From the NCBI GenBank assembly GCA_963825415.1, contig CAWGTD010000003.1:1-64000 (forward strand): 64,000 nucleotides of DNA, in the 5' to 3' direction. A model generated the notes under the pieces. That model made no database searches, had not been told where the DNA came from, and was given only the letters and a program-made list of their open reading frames with translations. Position 1 is the first letter of the stretch; each line of letters starts with the position of its first letter. Of this stretch, positions 46,969 to 55,588 are shown one piece after another. Source of the stretch: BP-464 sp963825415 (GTDB lineage Bacteria; Actinomycetota; Thermoleophilia; Solirubrobacterales; Solirubrobacteraceae). The translations under genes and the position numbers were made by a program.

Positions 46969-47417
46969 CAGCCGATTGACGAGCCGGCGAAGAAGAAGAA
47001 CCAGATCTCGAAGGCGACGCCCCCGAGCACGACCGCCGCGACCATCGCCTTCTCGGTGCCGGTGAGCGGGCGCTTCTCGGCCAGCTCCGGGCGCTCGTCG
47101 CGGAGGCTGCGCAGCCAGGGCGAGGTGCGCCGCGTCACGGGCTCGCCGGTGAGCGCCTTGTAGGCCGCTTCGACGCGCACGAGCGCGAGGACGAGCAGGG
47201 TCACGCAGACGGCGAGCACGCCGATCACCACGCCGACAGCCGACATCGTCAGGCCGGTGCCGTTCTGCACGCGGCTGCCCACCCAGATGGAGAACAGCGG
47301 AGCGCCCGTCCAGAGGTTGACGCTCAGCAGCGCGGTCAGCGCGGCGAGCCCGAGGCGGGCGGCCTTGATGCCGGGCGGCAGGCTGGTGGGTGGGTCCGTG
47401 GCCACGTTGGCACTCAT
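46968..47417 (-). CDS. Membrane protein in the monooxygenase operon
   Basis: A 149-residue protein with three predicted helices (LGLAALTALLSVNLWTG, MSAVGVVIGVLAVCVTLLVLALV, MVAAVVLGGVAFEIWFFFF). No family is recognised. It is the first gene of the BVMO-esterase-WS/DGAT operon, divergent from the TetR gene. A location near the membrane for the pathway enzymes would fit hydrophobic substrates. Confidence 0.72.
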   Translation of the reverse strand: MSANVATDPPTSLPPGIKAARLGLAALTALLSVNLWTGAPLFSIWVGSRVQNGTGLTMSAVGVVIGVLAVCVTLLVLALVRVEAAYKALTGEPVTRRTSPWLRSLRDERPELAEKRPLTGTEKAMVAAVVLGGVAFEIWFFFFAGSSIG

Positions 47418-47467
47418 CTTGTCACCTTCGTTCCGAAGTAGGAAACATTTGTGTTCCCAGCATTGTA

Positions 47468-47491
47468 GACACTATTGTTTCTGATTGTGTC
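47468..47491. promoter_or_regulatory. Candidate TetR operator
   Basis: GACACTAT (47468-47475), an 8-base spacer and ATTGTGTC (47484-47491) form an inverted repeat with one mismatch. It lies between the divergent TetR and BVMO-operon starts and overlaps the TetR start region. This stretch is also AT-rich relative to the flanks, as promoters here are. Confidence 0.5.
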
Positions 47492-48137
47492 CTCACCCCT
47501 CCCCGCACCGCGCGAGCTGCCCCGGGGCCCGCACCGCCTCGGGCGTGAGGTGATCGAGGCCTCCCAGCGCGGGCGCCTGCTCGACGCGATCGCCGAGGTG
47601 GTGGCCGACAAGGGCTACGCGGCTTGCACGGTGGCCGACGTGATCGCCCGGGCCGGCGTGTCGCGGCGAACCTTCTACGAGCACTTCCGCGACAAGGAGG
47701 GCTGCTTCCTCGCCGCCTACGACACCGGGGTGGAGATCCTCTACGAGACCGTTCGACAGGCCGGAAGCGACGTCGCCGACCCGCTCGAGCGCACGCGCGC
47801 TCGCGTGCGCGCGTACCTCGAGACCCTGGCTGCCGAGCCGGCCTTCGCCCGGACGTTCCTGATCGAAGTGGCCGCCGCCGGGCCGCAGGCGCGGGCGCGG
47901 CGCGAGGCCGTGCACGACCGCTTCGCGGGCCTGGCACGAGAGGGCGCCGAGGCCGCACGCCGCCAGCTCCCGGAGCTTCCCGAACCGCCGGCGGAGCTCT
48001 ACCTGGCCGCGGTGGGCGCGACCGACGCCGTGGTCTCGCGGCGCGTGGCCGAAGGACGCGCAAGCTCGCTGGGAGAGCTCGAGGACGTGGTCCTGAGCAT
48101 CCAGCTGGCGCTGCTCGTGGGCGCGAGCTTGCGGTAG
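47487..48137 (+). CDS. TetR-family regulator of the BVMO operon
   Basis: A 216-residue TetR protein, start GTG 47487 (TTG 47475 is also possible). Helix-turn-helix: LLDAIAEVVADKGYAACTVADVIARAGVSRRTFYEHFRDKEGCFLAAYD read in parts. The C-terminal half is a helical ligand domain. It faces the BVMO operon and a candidate operator lies at its start, so it likely represses that operon and itself. Its end overlaps the end of the MFS gene by 139 bases. Confidence 0.87.
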   Translation: MSSPLPAPRELPRGPHRLGREVIEASQRGRLLDAIAEVVADKGYAACTVADVIARAGVSRRTFYEHFRDKEGCFLAAYDTGVEILYETVRQAGSDVADPLERTRARVRAYLETLAAEPAFARTFLIEVAAAGPQARARREAVHDRFAGLAREGAEAARRQLPELPEPPAELYLAAVGATDAVVSRRVAEGRASSLGELEDVVLSIQLALLVGASLR

Positions 48138-49324
48138 GCGACCGCCGCCCAGGCGGCGGTGGCGAGCGCGGCGGTGGCGCCGAGCAGCAGCCCGGCGCGC
48201 GGCCCGGCGGTCTGGGCCAGCCAGCCGACCAGCGGCGCGCCGATCGGCGTGGAGCCGAGGAAGACGACCGAGTACAGCGCCATCACGCGCCCGCGCAGCG
48301 GGCCGTCGGCGGCCAGCTGCAGCGAGGAGTTCACGCCCGCGGCGAAGGTCACGCTGGCGGCGCCGAGCGGTACCAGCGCCAGCGCCTGGAAGCCCACGGT
48401 CGGCGCGGCCGCGGCGATCAGCTGCGCGACGCCGAAGAGCCCGGCGGAGACCACGAGGATGTTCGAGCTCACCCGGCCGCGCGCGCCGGCCGCCAGCGCA
48501 CCGGCCACGGAGCCGATGCCCATCGCGCTGGTCAGCAGCGCGTACGTGGTCGCCGTGCCGTGCCAGGTGAACTTCGCGAACAGCGGCAGCAGGACCTGGA
48601 AGTTGAACGACAGCGTGCCGACCACGACCATCATCGCCAACGGGATCCGCAGCTCGGGCCTGCGCATCACCTCGGCCACGGCGGCGCGGACCTGGCCGCG
48701 CTGGCGCGGGGCGATCGCGGCGACGCTCAGCGCGGAGTGGTCCATCCCGCGAAGCGCGACGATCATCGCGACGAACGACAGCGCGTTGACGGCGAAGCAG
48801 GGAGCGATGCCGACGACGGCGATCAGGCCGCCCGCGACCATCGGCCCGAGGATGCGGGCCGTGTGGATGATCACGCTGTTGAGCGAGACGGCGTTGACGA
48901 CGCGGTCGGCGCCGACGAGCTCCATGACGAACGCCTGGCGCGTGGGGTTGTCGACGGCGTTGATGGTGCCGCGGACCACCACGAGCACGAAGACCATCCA
49001 GACCGCGACGGCACCGGTCGCCGTGAGCACCCACAGCGCGACCGCCGGGACGATCATCAGCGTCTGGGTGATCATCAGCAGGCGGCGCTTGTCGTGGCGA
49101 TCGGCCAGCACGCCGCCCAGCGCGCCGAGCAGCAGAACCGGCAGGAACTGAAGGCCGGCCGTCAGCCCGACCGAGACGCCGCTGCTGGTGAGGTGGATGA
49201 CCAGCCAGATCTCGGCCACCATCTGCATCCAGTTGCCGGTGACAGAGATGACCTGGCCGACGAAGAAGCGCCGGTAGTTGGGAACCGAGAGCGAGTCGAC
49301 GGAACGAAGCAGCGCCGCGGTCAA
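47999..49324 (-). CDS. MFS transporter (MFS_3/enterobactin-exporter-like)
   Basis: About 441 residues, start TTG 49324 overlapping the MarR stop (TTGA). Twelve helices are predicted. The N-terminus (VPNYRRFFVGQVISVTGNWMQMVAEIWLVIHLT) and the loop LADRHDKRRLLM mark the MFS_3 (EntS-like) group. The last 46 residues after YRKLAP are encoded on the strand opposite the TetR end and have Ser/Thr-rich composition; they may be an artefact of a missed stop. Regulation by the MarR protein upstream is likely. Confidence 0.87.
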   Translation of the reverse strand: MTAALLRSVDSLSVPNYRRFFVGQVISVTGNWMQMVAEIWLVIHLTSSGVSVGLTAGLQFLPVLLLGALGGVLADRHDKRRLLMITQTLMIVPAVALWVLTATGAVAVWMVFVLVVVRGTINAVDNPTRQAFVMELVGADRVVNAVSLNSVIIHTARILGPMVAGGLIAVVGIAPCFAVNALSFVAMIVALRGMDHSALSVAAIAPRQRGQVRAAVAEVMRRPELRIPLAMMVVVGTLSFNFQVLLPLFAKFTWHGTATTYALLTSAMGIGSVAGALAAGARGRVSSNILVVSAGLFGVAQLIAAAAPTVGFQALALVPLGAASVTFAAGVNSSLQLAADGPLRGRVMALYSVVFLGSTPIGAPLVGWLAQTAGPRAGLLLGATAALATAAWAAVAYRKLAPTSSASWMLRTTSSSSPSELARPSATRRETTASVAPTAAR

Positions 49325-49755
49325 GCCTCGTCCTCCAGCAGGCGCTCCAGCAGCTCGGAGGCGCGGGCGAGCGTGGCGCGCTCCTCCGCGTCGAGCGTAC
49401 GCAGGCGCTGGGCGAGATAGGCGTCCTTGCGGGTGCGCAGCTTCGTGAGCAGCGCGGAGCCCTCCGGAGTCACCGTCAGCAGGCTCGACCTGCCATCGCC
49501 GGGGTCGGCGGTGCGCTGCACCAGGCCACCGGCTTCCAGGCTCGCGAGGAGGCGGGTCGCGGTCGGGCGCTGGATGCGCTCGCGGGCCGCCAGCTCACTC
49601 GGCGTCAGCGGGCCGTGCCGGCCGATCGTTGCCAGCGCGGCGGTGAGCGACGGTGACAGCGACCCACCGGCCTCCTGCCGCAGCCGCCGCGCCGTGCGGG
49701 TGACGGCGAGGCGCAGCCGGGCGGCCAGATCGGTCGTCGCAGAAGTGGTTGGCAT
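49321..49755 (-). CDS. MarR-family regulator
   Basis: A 144-residue MarR protein with the winged helix (LTPSELAARERIQRPTATRLLASLEAGGLVQRTADPGDGRSSLLTVTPEG read in parts) and the terminal dimerisation helices. It overlaps the start of the MFS gene by 4 bases, so regulator and pump share a transcript. A perfect 12-bp palindrome next to its start codon is a good operator. Confidence 0.92.
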   Translation of the reverse strand: MPTTSATTDLAARLRLAVTRTARRLRQEAGGSLSPSLTAALATIGRHGPLTPSELAARERIQRPTATRLLASLEAGGLVQRTADPGDGRSSLLTVTPEGSALLTKLRTRKDAYLAQRLRTLDAEERATLARASELLERLLEDEA

Positions 49756-49767
49756 TGCTAATTAGCA
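49756..49767. promoter_or_regulatory. MarR operator palindrome
   Basis: TGCTAATTAGCA is a perfect 12-bp palindrome directly upstream of the MarR ATG (49753-49755). It sits in the only AT-rich stretch in the 95-bp region between the MarR and potA starts. Position and symmetry fit autorepression. Confidence 0.6.
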
Positions 49768-49847
49768 TAGCAAAGTATCGCCAAGCTGGACCCGTTCTTC
49801 GCCAGCGCATAGCATCGGCCACGCCAAGCGGTCCGGCACCATCACCC

Positions 49848-50927
49848 ATGTCGTCTGTGCTCCAGGGCGCCTCTTCTGGCGCATCCGCTACGAGCCCGCC
49901 CGCGAGCGGGGCTCCCGCCGTCCGACTCTCCGGGTTGCGCAAGACCTACGGCGACGTCGTCGCACTCGAGGGCCTCGACCTCGAGGTGCGTGAGGGCGAG
50001 TTCTTCACGCTGCTCGGGCCGTCCGGATCCGGCAAGACGACCACCCTGCGCCTGATCGCGGGCTTCGAGCGGCCCGACGAAGGGACTGTGGAGCTCGCGG
50101 GCGCCGACGTAACGCGGCGCGCGCCCTATGACCGCGCGGTCAACACGGTCTTTCAGGACTATGCGCTGTTCCCGCACATGAGCGTCGCCGAGAACGTCGG
50201 CTACGGGCTGCGCGTCCGAGGTGTCGGCCGCGCCGAGCGCACGGCCCGTGTCGAGGAGGCACTGGCGCTCGTGCGACTGCCGGGAGTCGGCAAGCGCCGG
50301 CCGGTGCAGCTCTCCGGCGGCCAGCGCCAGCGGATCGCGCTGGCGCGCTCGTTGATCAACCGCCCGCCGGTGCTGTTGCTCGACGAGCCGCTCGGCGCCC
50401 TGGACTTCAAGTTGCGTCAGGACATGCAGCTCGAGCTCAAGCGGCTGCAGGCCGAGACTCAGATCACGTTCGTCTACGTCACCCACGACCAGGACGAGGC
50501 GCTCGGCATGAGCGACCGCATCGGGGTCTTCTCCGAGGGCCGCCTCGAGCAGGTCGGCACGCCCGGAGAGGTCTACGAGCGCCCGGTCAACGAGTTCGTC
50601 GCCGGGTTCGTCGGCGTCTCGAACGTGCTCGAGCGCGGCGGCTCCAGCGTGACGATCCGCCCCGAGAAGATCCGCATCCTCGAGCAGGGCGAATCCGTGC
50701 CCGAGGGCTGGACCGAGGAGAGCGGGACCATGCGCGAGGTCGTGTACCTCGGCGCCGTCACACGCTACGTCGTCGACCTCGACCAGGGCGGGACGCTCAT
50801 GGTCGTGGGCCAGAACCTGAACACCACGGCCGAGCAGGCCGCCGCTCTGCGCGAGCGGCCCGTCCGGCTGGCATGGCGGCGCGAGCATGCCGCCGCAATC
50901 GACACAACCGAGGGGGAGCAGTCATGA
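49848..50927 (+). CDS. ABC transporter ATPase, PotA-like (spermidine/putrescine type)
   Basis: A 359-residue ATPase: Walker A GPSGSGKTT, Q-loop VFQDYALFPH, signature LSGGQRQR, Walker B LLLDEPLGALD, H-loop YVTHDQDEA, then the TOBE-type C-terminus (VTIRPEKIR). The FQDYALFPHM form is typical for the PotA/polyamine and Fe3+ importers. It opens a four-gene operon potA-potD-potB-potC. Confidence 0.88.
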   Translation: MSSVLQGASSGASATSPPASGAPAVRLSGLRKTYGDVVALEGLDLEVREGEFFTLLGPSGSGKTTTLRLIAGFERPDEGTVELAGADVTRRAPYDRAVNTVFQDYALFPHMSVAENVGYGLRVRGVGRAERTARVEEALALVRLPGVGKRRPVQLSGGQRQRIALARSLINRPPVLLLDEPLGALDFKLRQDMQLELKRLQAETQITFVYVTHDQDEALGMSDRIGVFSEGRLEQVGTPGEVYERPVNEFVAGFVGVSNVLERGGSSVTIRPEKIRILEQGESVPEGWTEESGTMREVVYLGAVTRYVVDLDQGGTLMVVGQNLNTTAEQAAALRERPVRLAWRREHAAAIDTTEGEQS

Positions 50928-52099
50928 GGAAGGTGTCCATCGCCGCGACGCTCGCGGTGCTGATGTTCGTGATCGCCGCCTGTGGCGACGACAACGACAA
51001 GTCGTCCAAGAGCGCTGGCGGTGGAAAGGCCGCCTCCAACCTGCCCACGTCGATCGGAGCCGGCGAGGGTCAGCTCAACGTGATCGCCTGGGAGGGCTAC
51101 ACCGAGCCGCAGTGGGTCAAGCCTTTCGAGAAGGCCACCGGGTGCGACGTCCGCTCGAAGTACGGCGGGTCCTCTGACGAGATGGTCACGCTGATGCGCC
51201 AGGGCGGAGGCTCGCAGTACGACATGGTCTCGGCCTCGGGCGACGCCAGCCTGCGCCTGATCCGGGGAGGCGACGTCCAACCGGTGAACGTCGACCTGAT
51301 CCCCGACTGGAAGAACTTCATCCCGCAACTGCAGTCGCCGGCTCACAACACGGTCGACGACAAGCACTACGGCGTCTCGCTCCAGTGGGGGCCCAACACG
51401 CTGATCTGGAACACCGAGAAGGTCAGCGGCACGCCCGACACCTGGGGCGCGGTCTACGACTCCAAGTACAAGGGCCAGGTAACGATCCCGGACAACCCGA
51501 TCCAGATCGCCGATGCCGCCCTGTACCTGTCCAAGACCCAGCCCGACCTCGGAATCGAGGACCCCTACGCGCTGACCTCCGAGCAGCTCGACGCAGCGGT
51601 CGATCTGCTCAAGAAGCAGCGTCCGCTGGTCAAGAAGTACTGGGCGCTGGCGTCCGACGAGATCGACCTGTTCAAGAACGGGGACGCGATCATCGGTGCC
51701 TCGTGGCCGTACCAGACGATCGCGCTGCAGACCGACAAGGTCCCGGTCAAGGACACGATCCCCAGCGAGGGTGCGACCGGATGGGCCGACACGTGGATGC
51801 TGTCCTCCAAGGCGAAGCACCCCAACTGCGCCTATGAGTGGATGAAGTGGGTGTCCACGCCGAAGGTGCAGGCCCAGCAGGCGATCTTCTTCGGCGAGAC
51901 GCCGGCGAACACCAAGGCCTGCCCGCTGATGGACGCGATCCAGAAGGGTGCGTGCGCGCAGTACCACGCCGATGCTCCGGCGTCGTACTTCGAGTCGATC
52001 AAGTTCTGGAAGACCCCGACCCGCGACTGCGGCAACGGTGAATCCAACTGCACCGACTACACCGAATGGCAGCGTCGGTGGACGGAGGTGAAGGGCTAG
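50924..52099 (+). CDS. Polyamine-type ABC transporter binding lipoprotein, PotD-like
   Basis: A 391-residue binding protein, ATG 50924 inside the potA stop (ATGA). The lipobox is VIAAC at residue 16-20, so it is lipid-anchored. The start LNVIAWEGYTEPQW and the segment YDMVSASGDASLRLI, GVSLQWGPNTLIWN match the PotD/PotF group; the C-terminal part holds Cys (CPLMDAIQKGACAQY) that may form a disulfide. The ligand is likely a polyamine or similar. Confidence 0.88.
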   Translation: MRKVSIAATLAVLMFVIAACGDDNDKSSKSAGGGKAASNLPTSIGAGEGQLNVIAWEGYTEPQWVKPFEKATGCDVRSKYGGSSDEMVTLMRQGGGSQYDMVSASGDASLRLIRGGDVQPVNVDLIPDWKNFIPQLQSPAHNTVDDKHYGVSLQWGPNTLIWNTEKVSGTPDTWGAVYDSKYKGQVTIPDNPIQIADAALYLSKTQPDLGIEDPYALTSEQLDAAVDLLKKQRPLVKKYWALASDEIDLFKNGDAIIGASWPYQTIALQTDKVPVKDTIPSEGATGWADTWMLSSKAKHPNCAYEWMKWVSTPKVQAQQAIFFGETPANTKACPLMDAIQKGACAQYHADAPASYFESIKFWKTPTRDCGNGESNCTDYTEWQRRWTEVKG

Positions 52100-52103
52100 G
52101 CGA

Positions 52104-53012
52104 GTGGAGGCGGCGAGCCTCCCGGAGCCACGCAGGTCGCAGCGCCGCCGGCTGTCGGCGGCGCTGCACCGGCGCCCCTGGTTGCGGGGCGCCCTGCTGC
52201 TGTCACCGCCGGCGGCATGGTTCGTCGTGCTCTACCTCGCCGCGCTGGTGGCGCTGTTCGTGTCGGCGTTCTGGCGCGTGGACTCGTTCACCGGCGACCT
52301 CGTCCACATGTGGAACCTCGACAACTTCCGCACGCTGTGGGAGGAGCCCACCTACCGCACGATCGCGCTGCGGACGATCGGCATCGCGGCGGCGGTGACG
52401 CTCACCGACGCGCTGCTCGCTCTTCCATTTGCCTACTACGCCGCGCGCATCGCGCCGAAGCGCCTGTCCAGCGTCCTGTTCGTCGCGGTGCTGATCCCGT
52501 TGTGGACCAGCTACCTCGTGCGCGTGTATGCATGGCGGCTGATCCTCGCCCACGACGGGATCCTCAACTGGACGCTCGACAAGCTCGGCATGGGGTCGGT
52601 GAACGTCGCCTACTCGAACACGGCGATGTGGATCGTCTTCTCCTACATCTGGCTGCCGTTCATGATCCTGCCGGTCTGGTCGGCGATCGAGCGCGTGCCC
52701 GACTCTGTGCTGGAGGCCTCGGCCGACATGGGCGCCCACGGCTGGACGACCTTCCGCCGCGTGCTGCTGCCGCTCGTCCTCCCCGGGCTTGCGGCCGGCT
52801 CGATCTTCACGTTCTCGTTGACGCTCGGCGACTTCATCACCCCGACACTCGTCGGAGGTGCCGGGTCGGACTTCGTCGGCAACGTCGTCTACCGCAGCGT
52901 CGGGGTGGCCAACGACGTTCCGTTCGCCGCGGCGTTCGCCGTCGTCCCGTTGATCGTGATGGGCGCCTACCTGCTGCTCGCACGGCGCTTCGGCGCCTTC
53001 GAGGCACTCTGA
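52104..53012 (+). CDS. Polyamine-type ABC transporter permease, PotB-like
   Basis: A 302-residue permease starting at GTG 52104, 4 bases after the potD stop. Six helices; EAA coupling motif EASADMGAHGWTTFRRVLLPLVLPGL. The N-terminal 36 residues are basic and cytosolic. A FITPTLVGG segment before the last helices is typical for PotB. Confidence 0.9.
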   Translation: MEAASLPEPRRSQRRRLSAALHRRPWLRGALLLSPPAAWFVVLYLAALVALFVSAFWRVDSFTGDLVHMWNLDNFRTLWEEPTYRTIALRTIGIAAAVTLTDALLALPFAYYAARIAPKRLSSVLFVAVLIPLWTSYLVRVYAWRLILAHDGILNWTLDKLGMGSVNVAYSNTAMWIVFSYIWLPFMILPVWSAIERVPDSVLEASADMGAHGWTTFRRVLLPLVLPGLAAGSIFTFSLTLGDFITPTLVGGAGSDFVGNVVYRSVGVANDVPFAAAFAVVPLIVMGAYLLLARRFGAFEAL

Positions 53013-53830
53013 TGGCGGCCGGCCGCGGTACCCGCCTGGCGCTGGCTGCGTGGACGACGGCGGTGGTGCTGTTCCTGCTGCTGCCGATCCTGCTGATCAT
53101 CGTCTACGCGTTCAACCCGTCGAACATCCAGAGCTGGCCGCTGAAGGGGCTCTCGACGAAGTGGTTCACCTCGGCCTTCGAGAACGACGAGATGCGCGAG
53201 GCGCTGTGGCTGTCGGTCCGCGCGGGGCTGATCTCGACGGCCATCGCGCTTGGCCTCGGGTCGATGGCCGCGTTCGCCGTGCACCGCTTTCGCTTCTTCG
53301 GCCGCGAGGCGGTCTCGTTCGCGTTGATCCTGCCGCTGGCGCTGCCGGGAATCATCACCGGGATGGCGCTCAACTCGTTCTTCGCGACCACGAGCGTCAA
53401 CTTCTCGCTGACGACGATCGTCATCGGGCACGCCACCTTCTGCATCGTCGTCGTCTACAACAATGTGCTCGCTCGCCTGCGGCGCACGCAGACGTCGCTG
53501 GTGGAGGCGTCGATGGATCTCGGCGCCGACGGCTGGCAGACGTTCCGCGCGATCACCCTGCCGGTCGTCTCTACCGCGCTGGTGGCCGGCGGGCTGCTTG
53601 CGTTCGCACTGTCGTTCGACGAGGTGATCGTCACGACGTTCACCGCGGGCGCGCAGAACACGCTGCCCCTCTGGATCTTCGGCCAGATCCGGCTCGGCCA
53701 GCGCCTTCCGCAGGTCAACGTCGTGGTCCTGCTGGTGATCGCGATCACGATCGTGCCGGTGTTCCTCGCGCAGCGCCTTACGCGTGACACCGGTGTGCTG
53801 CGGCGCACGCCGGTGCGCACGCGCGACTGA
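53012..53830 (+). CDS. Polyamine-type ABC transporter permease, PotC-like
   Basis: A 272-residue permease starting one base within the potB stop (TGATG). Six helices; coupling motif EASMDLGADGWQTFRAITLPVVSTAL. The FDEVIVTTFTAGAQNTLPLWIFGQIR block near the end is diagnostic of PotC. It ends the operon, 12 bases before the convergent phosphatase gene. Confidence 0.92.
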   Translation: MAAGRGTRLALAAWTTAVVLFLLLPILLIIVYAFNPSNIQSWPLKGLSTKWFTSAFENDEMREALWLSVRAGLISTAIALGLGSMAAFAVHRFRFFGREAVSFALILPLALPGIITGMALNSFFATTSVNFSLTTIVIGHATFCIVVVYNNVLARLRRTQTSLVEASMDLGADGWQTFRAITLPVVSTALVAGGLLAFALSFDEVIVTTFTAGAQNTLPLWIFGQIRLGQRLPQVNVVVLLVIAITIVPVFLAQRLTRDTGVLRRTPVRTRD

Positions 53831-53842
53831 GCGAGCTGCCAG

Positions 53843-55585
53843 CTAAGCGAGGACTGCGAGGCCCGGCTGTGCGAGCGGCAGCGCCTCGGGTCGCCTAGGA
53901 GCGACCTTCACGTGCGGGCCGTTGCCGGCCCAGCTGACGGCGAGCACCGCGGAGCCGGTACGGGCGATCGCTCCGAGCGCCTGGCGGACGGCCTCCTCGG
54001 TGGTGCGGGAGTCGAGGCCGCAGGCGGCCAGGAATCGCACGGCGCACCCGTCGGCCACCGAGCGGCCGTCGACCTCGAGCTCCTCGAGGCGCTCGCCTGG
54101 CGGTGGCGTCATGCCGACGACCGGCGAGACCATGCAGACCGCCATGTCGTCGGGCTGTGAGTCGGAGTGCTTGACGACGCGGGCCAGCAGCGAGTCGGCG
54201 TCGGCGCTGGTCCCGAGGGCGGCGAGCTCGGCGCACAGCCCCTCGTGGCCCAGGCGGCCGGGCCCCACCCGCGCATCGGTCAGGCCGTCGGTGGCGAAGC
54301 ATGCGATCGCGCCGGGAGCGAGCACGACCGTCGTCTGGCGGCGACCGGTCGGCGCGCCGGCGCCGATCGGCGGCGACGAGCAGGCCGTTATCGGCTCGAG
54401 GTCGGTGCCGACGAACAGCGGCGGCGGGTGGCCGGCGCACGCGTAGGTGATGCGACCCGCCGCCGGGTCGACGAGCGCGACCGCGACGGTCACGAGCCGC
54501 CCGTCGAGCTGGGTCTCCAGCGCGGCGGAGGCCACCTGAAGCGCCGTGCGGGGCGCCATCCCGGCGTCGAGATAGGCGCGCACGCTGTAGCGCACCAGGG
54601 CGGTGAGCGGCACGACGTCGCGGCCGTGCCCGGCGATGTCGCCGACCACCACGGCGGTCCTGCCCATCGGCGCCTCGAAGGCGTCGTAGAAGTCGCCGCC
54701 CGCGGCGAGGCCGGCGGCCGGGCGGTAGGCGGCCGAGACGCGAACGTCGCCGATGCGGGCCGGGAGCGGCGGCAGGAGGGCGGACTGCAGCACGCCGACG
54801 TCGGCGGTCAGGCGCCGACGCTGGCGCTCGAGACGGCGAGCGCGCAGCGTCTGCGCGGCCGCCGCCGCGCCGAGGCCGAGACCGAGGACGGCGAGGATGC
54901 CCAGGGCGATCCGCACGCGCGCGGGGATGACCTCCAGCGCGCGCACGACCGTGCGGGTCAGCGGGGCGCCGGGGTCGCGGTCCTCGCTGCGCCGAGGATT
55001 CGCGGGGGCGCGGCGATCGCTCGTGCGCGGTGCGGGCCTGCTCGTCGGCCGGGTCGTGGAGGTCGCGGGTGTGCGCGCCGGTGTGGAGCGGGCGGTGCTG
55101 GGCGCCGCCGCGCGACGGGCGGCGGGGCGCGGGCGCGGCGCAGGACGCCGGGCGGTTGGGCGGCTTGTGGGCGTCGGCGTTGCCGCCGTCGGCGCCGGAG
55201 CAGGGGTTGCCGGAGCGGCGGGCGCCGTGGGTTCGGGCGTCGGGGCCGGGGCAGCCGTCGGGAGCAGGACGGCGACGGCCTGGGCGACGGGCTGGGGCAG
55301 GGCGATCGCGGGCGCTGCCGCGGCCGGCTGTGCCGACGGATGCGCGAGCGCTCGCGCCGCTCGCTTCGTCTCCCGCGTGGCCGCCTTGGCCTCCTCCTTG
55401 ATGGCCTGCTCGACCGCCTTGGCCTCGGCCTTGGCGGCGTGCTCGGTCGCCTTGGCCTCGGCCTTGGCGACCAGCTCGACAGGCTTGGTCTCGCCCTTGC
55501 CGCCCTTGGCGATGGCCTGCGAGACCGCGCCGACCCCAGGGGCGGCGAGTGCCAGCGTGACGGCGGCGGCAGCGAGCGGGCGCAT
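53843..55585 (-). CDS. Membrane-bound SpoIIE/PP2C-type phosphatase with long extracytoplasmic region
   Basis: A 580-residue protein. A signal-like N-terminus (1-25) is followed by a charged Ala/Lys/Glu helix with repeats of AKAEAKAxE (residues 27-75), a long Pro/Ala/Thr-rich low-complexity stretch (about 80-215), a membrane helix (RIALGILAVLGLGLGAAAAA) and a RsbU/SpoIIE-type phosphatase with AAGGDFYDAF, VGDIAGHG, YACAGHPPP, FATDGLTDAR and QPDDMAVCM. The metal Asp residues are in place. It likely dephosphorylates a STAS anti-sigma antagonist (see next gene) in a partner-switching sigma pathway. Confidence 0.85.
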   Translation of the reverse strand: MRPLAAAAVTLALAAPGVGAVSQAIAKGGKGETKPVELVAKAEAKATEHAAKAEAKAVEQAIKEEAKAATRETKRAARALAHPSAQPAAAAPAIALPQPVAQAVAVLLPTAAPAPTPEPTAPAAPATPAPAPTAATPTPTSRPTARRPAPRPRPAARRAAAPSTARSTPARTPATSTTRPTSRPAPRTSDRRAPANPRRSEDRDPGAPLTRTVVRALEVIPARVRIALGILAVLGLGLGAAAAAQTLRARRLERQRRRLTADVGVLQSALLPPLPARIGDVRVSAAYRPAAGLAAGGDFYDAFEAPMGRTAVVVGDIAGHGRDVVPLTALVRYSVRAYLDAGMAPRTALQVASAALETQLDGRLVTVAVALVDPAAGRITYACAGHPPPLFVGTDLEPITACSSPPIGAGAPTGRRQTTVVLAPGAIACFATDGLTDARVGPGRLGHEGLCAELAALGTSADADSLLARVVKHSDSQPDDMAVCMVSPVVGMTPPPGERLEELEVDGRSVADGCAVRFLAACGLDSRTTEEAVRQALGAIARTGSAVLAVSWAGNGPHVKVAPRRPEALPLAQPGLAVLA

Positions 55586-55588
55586 GCG

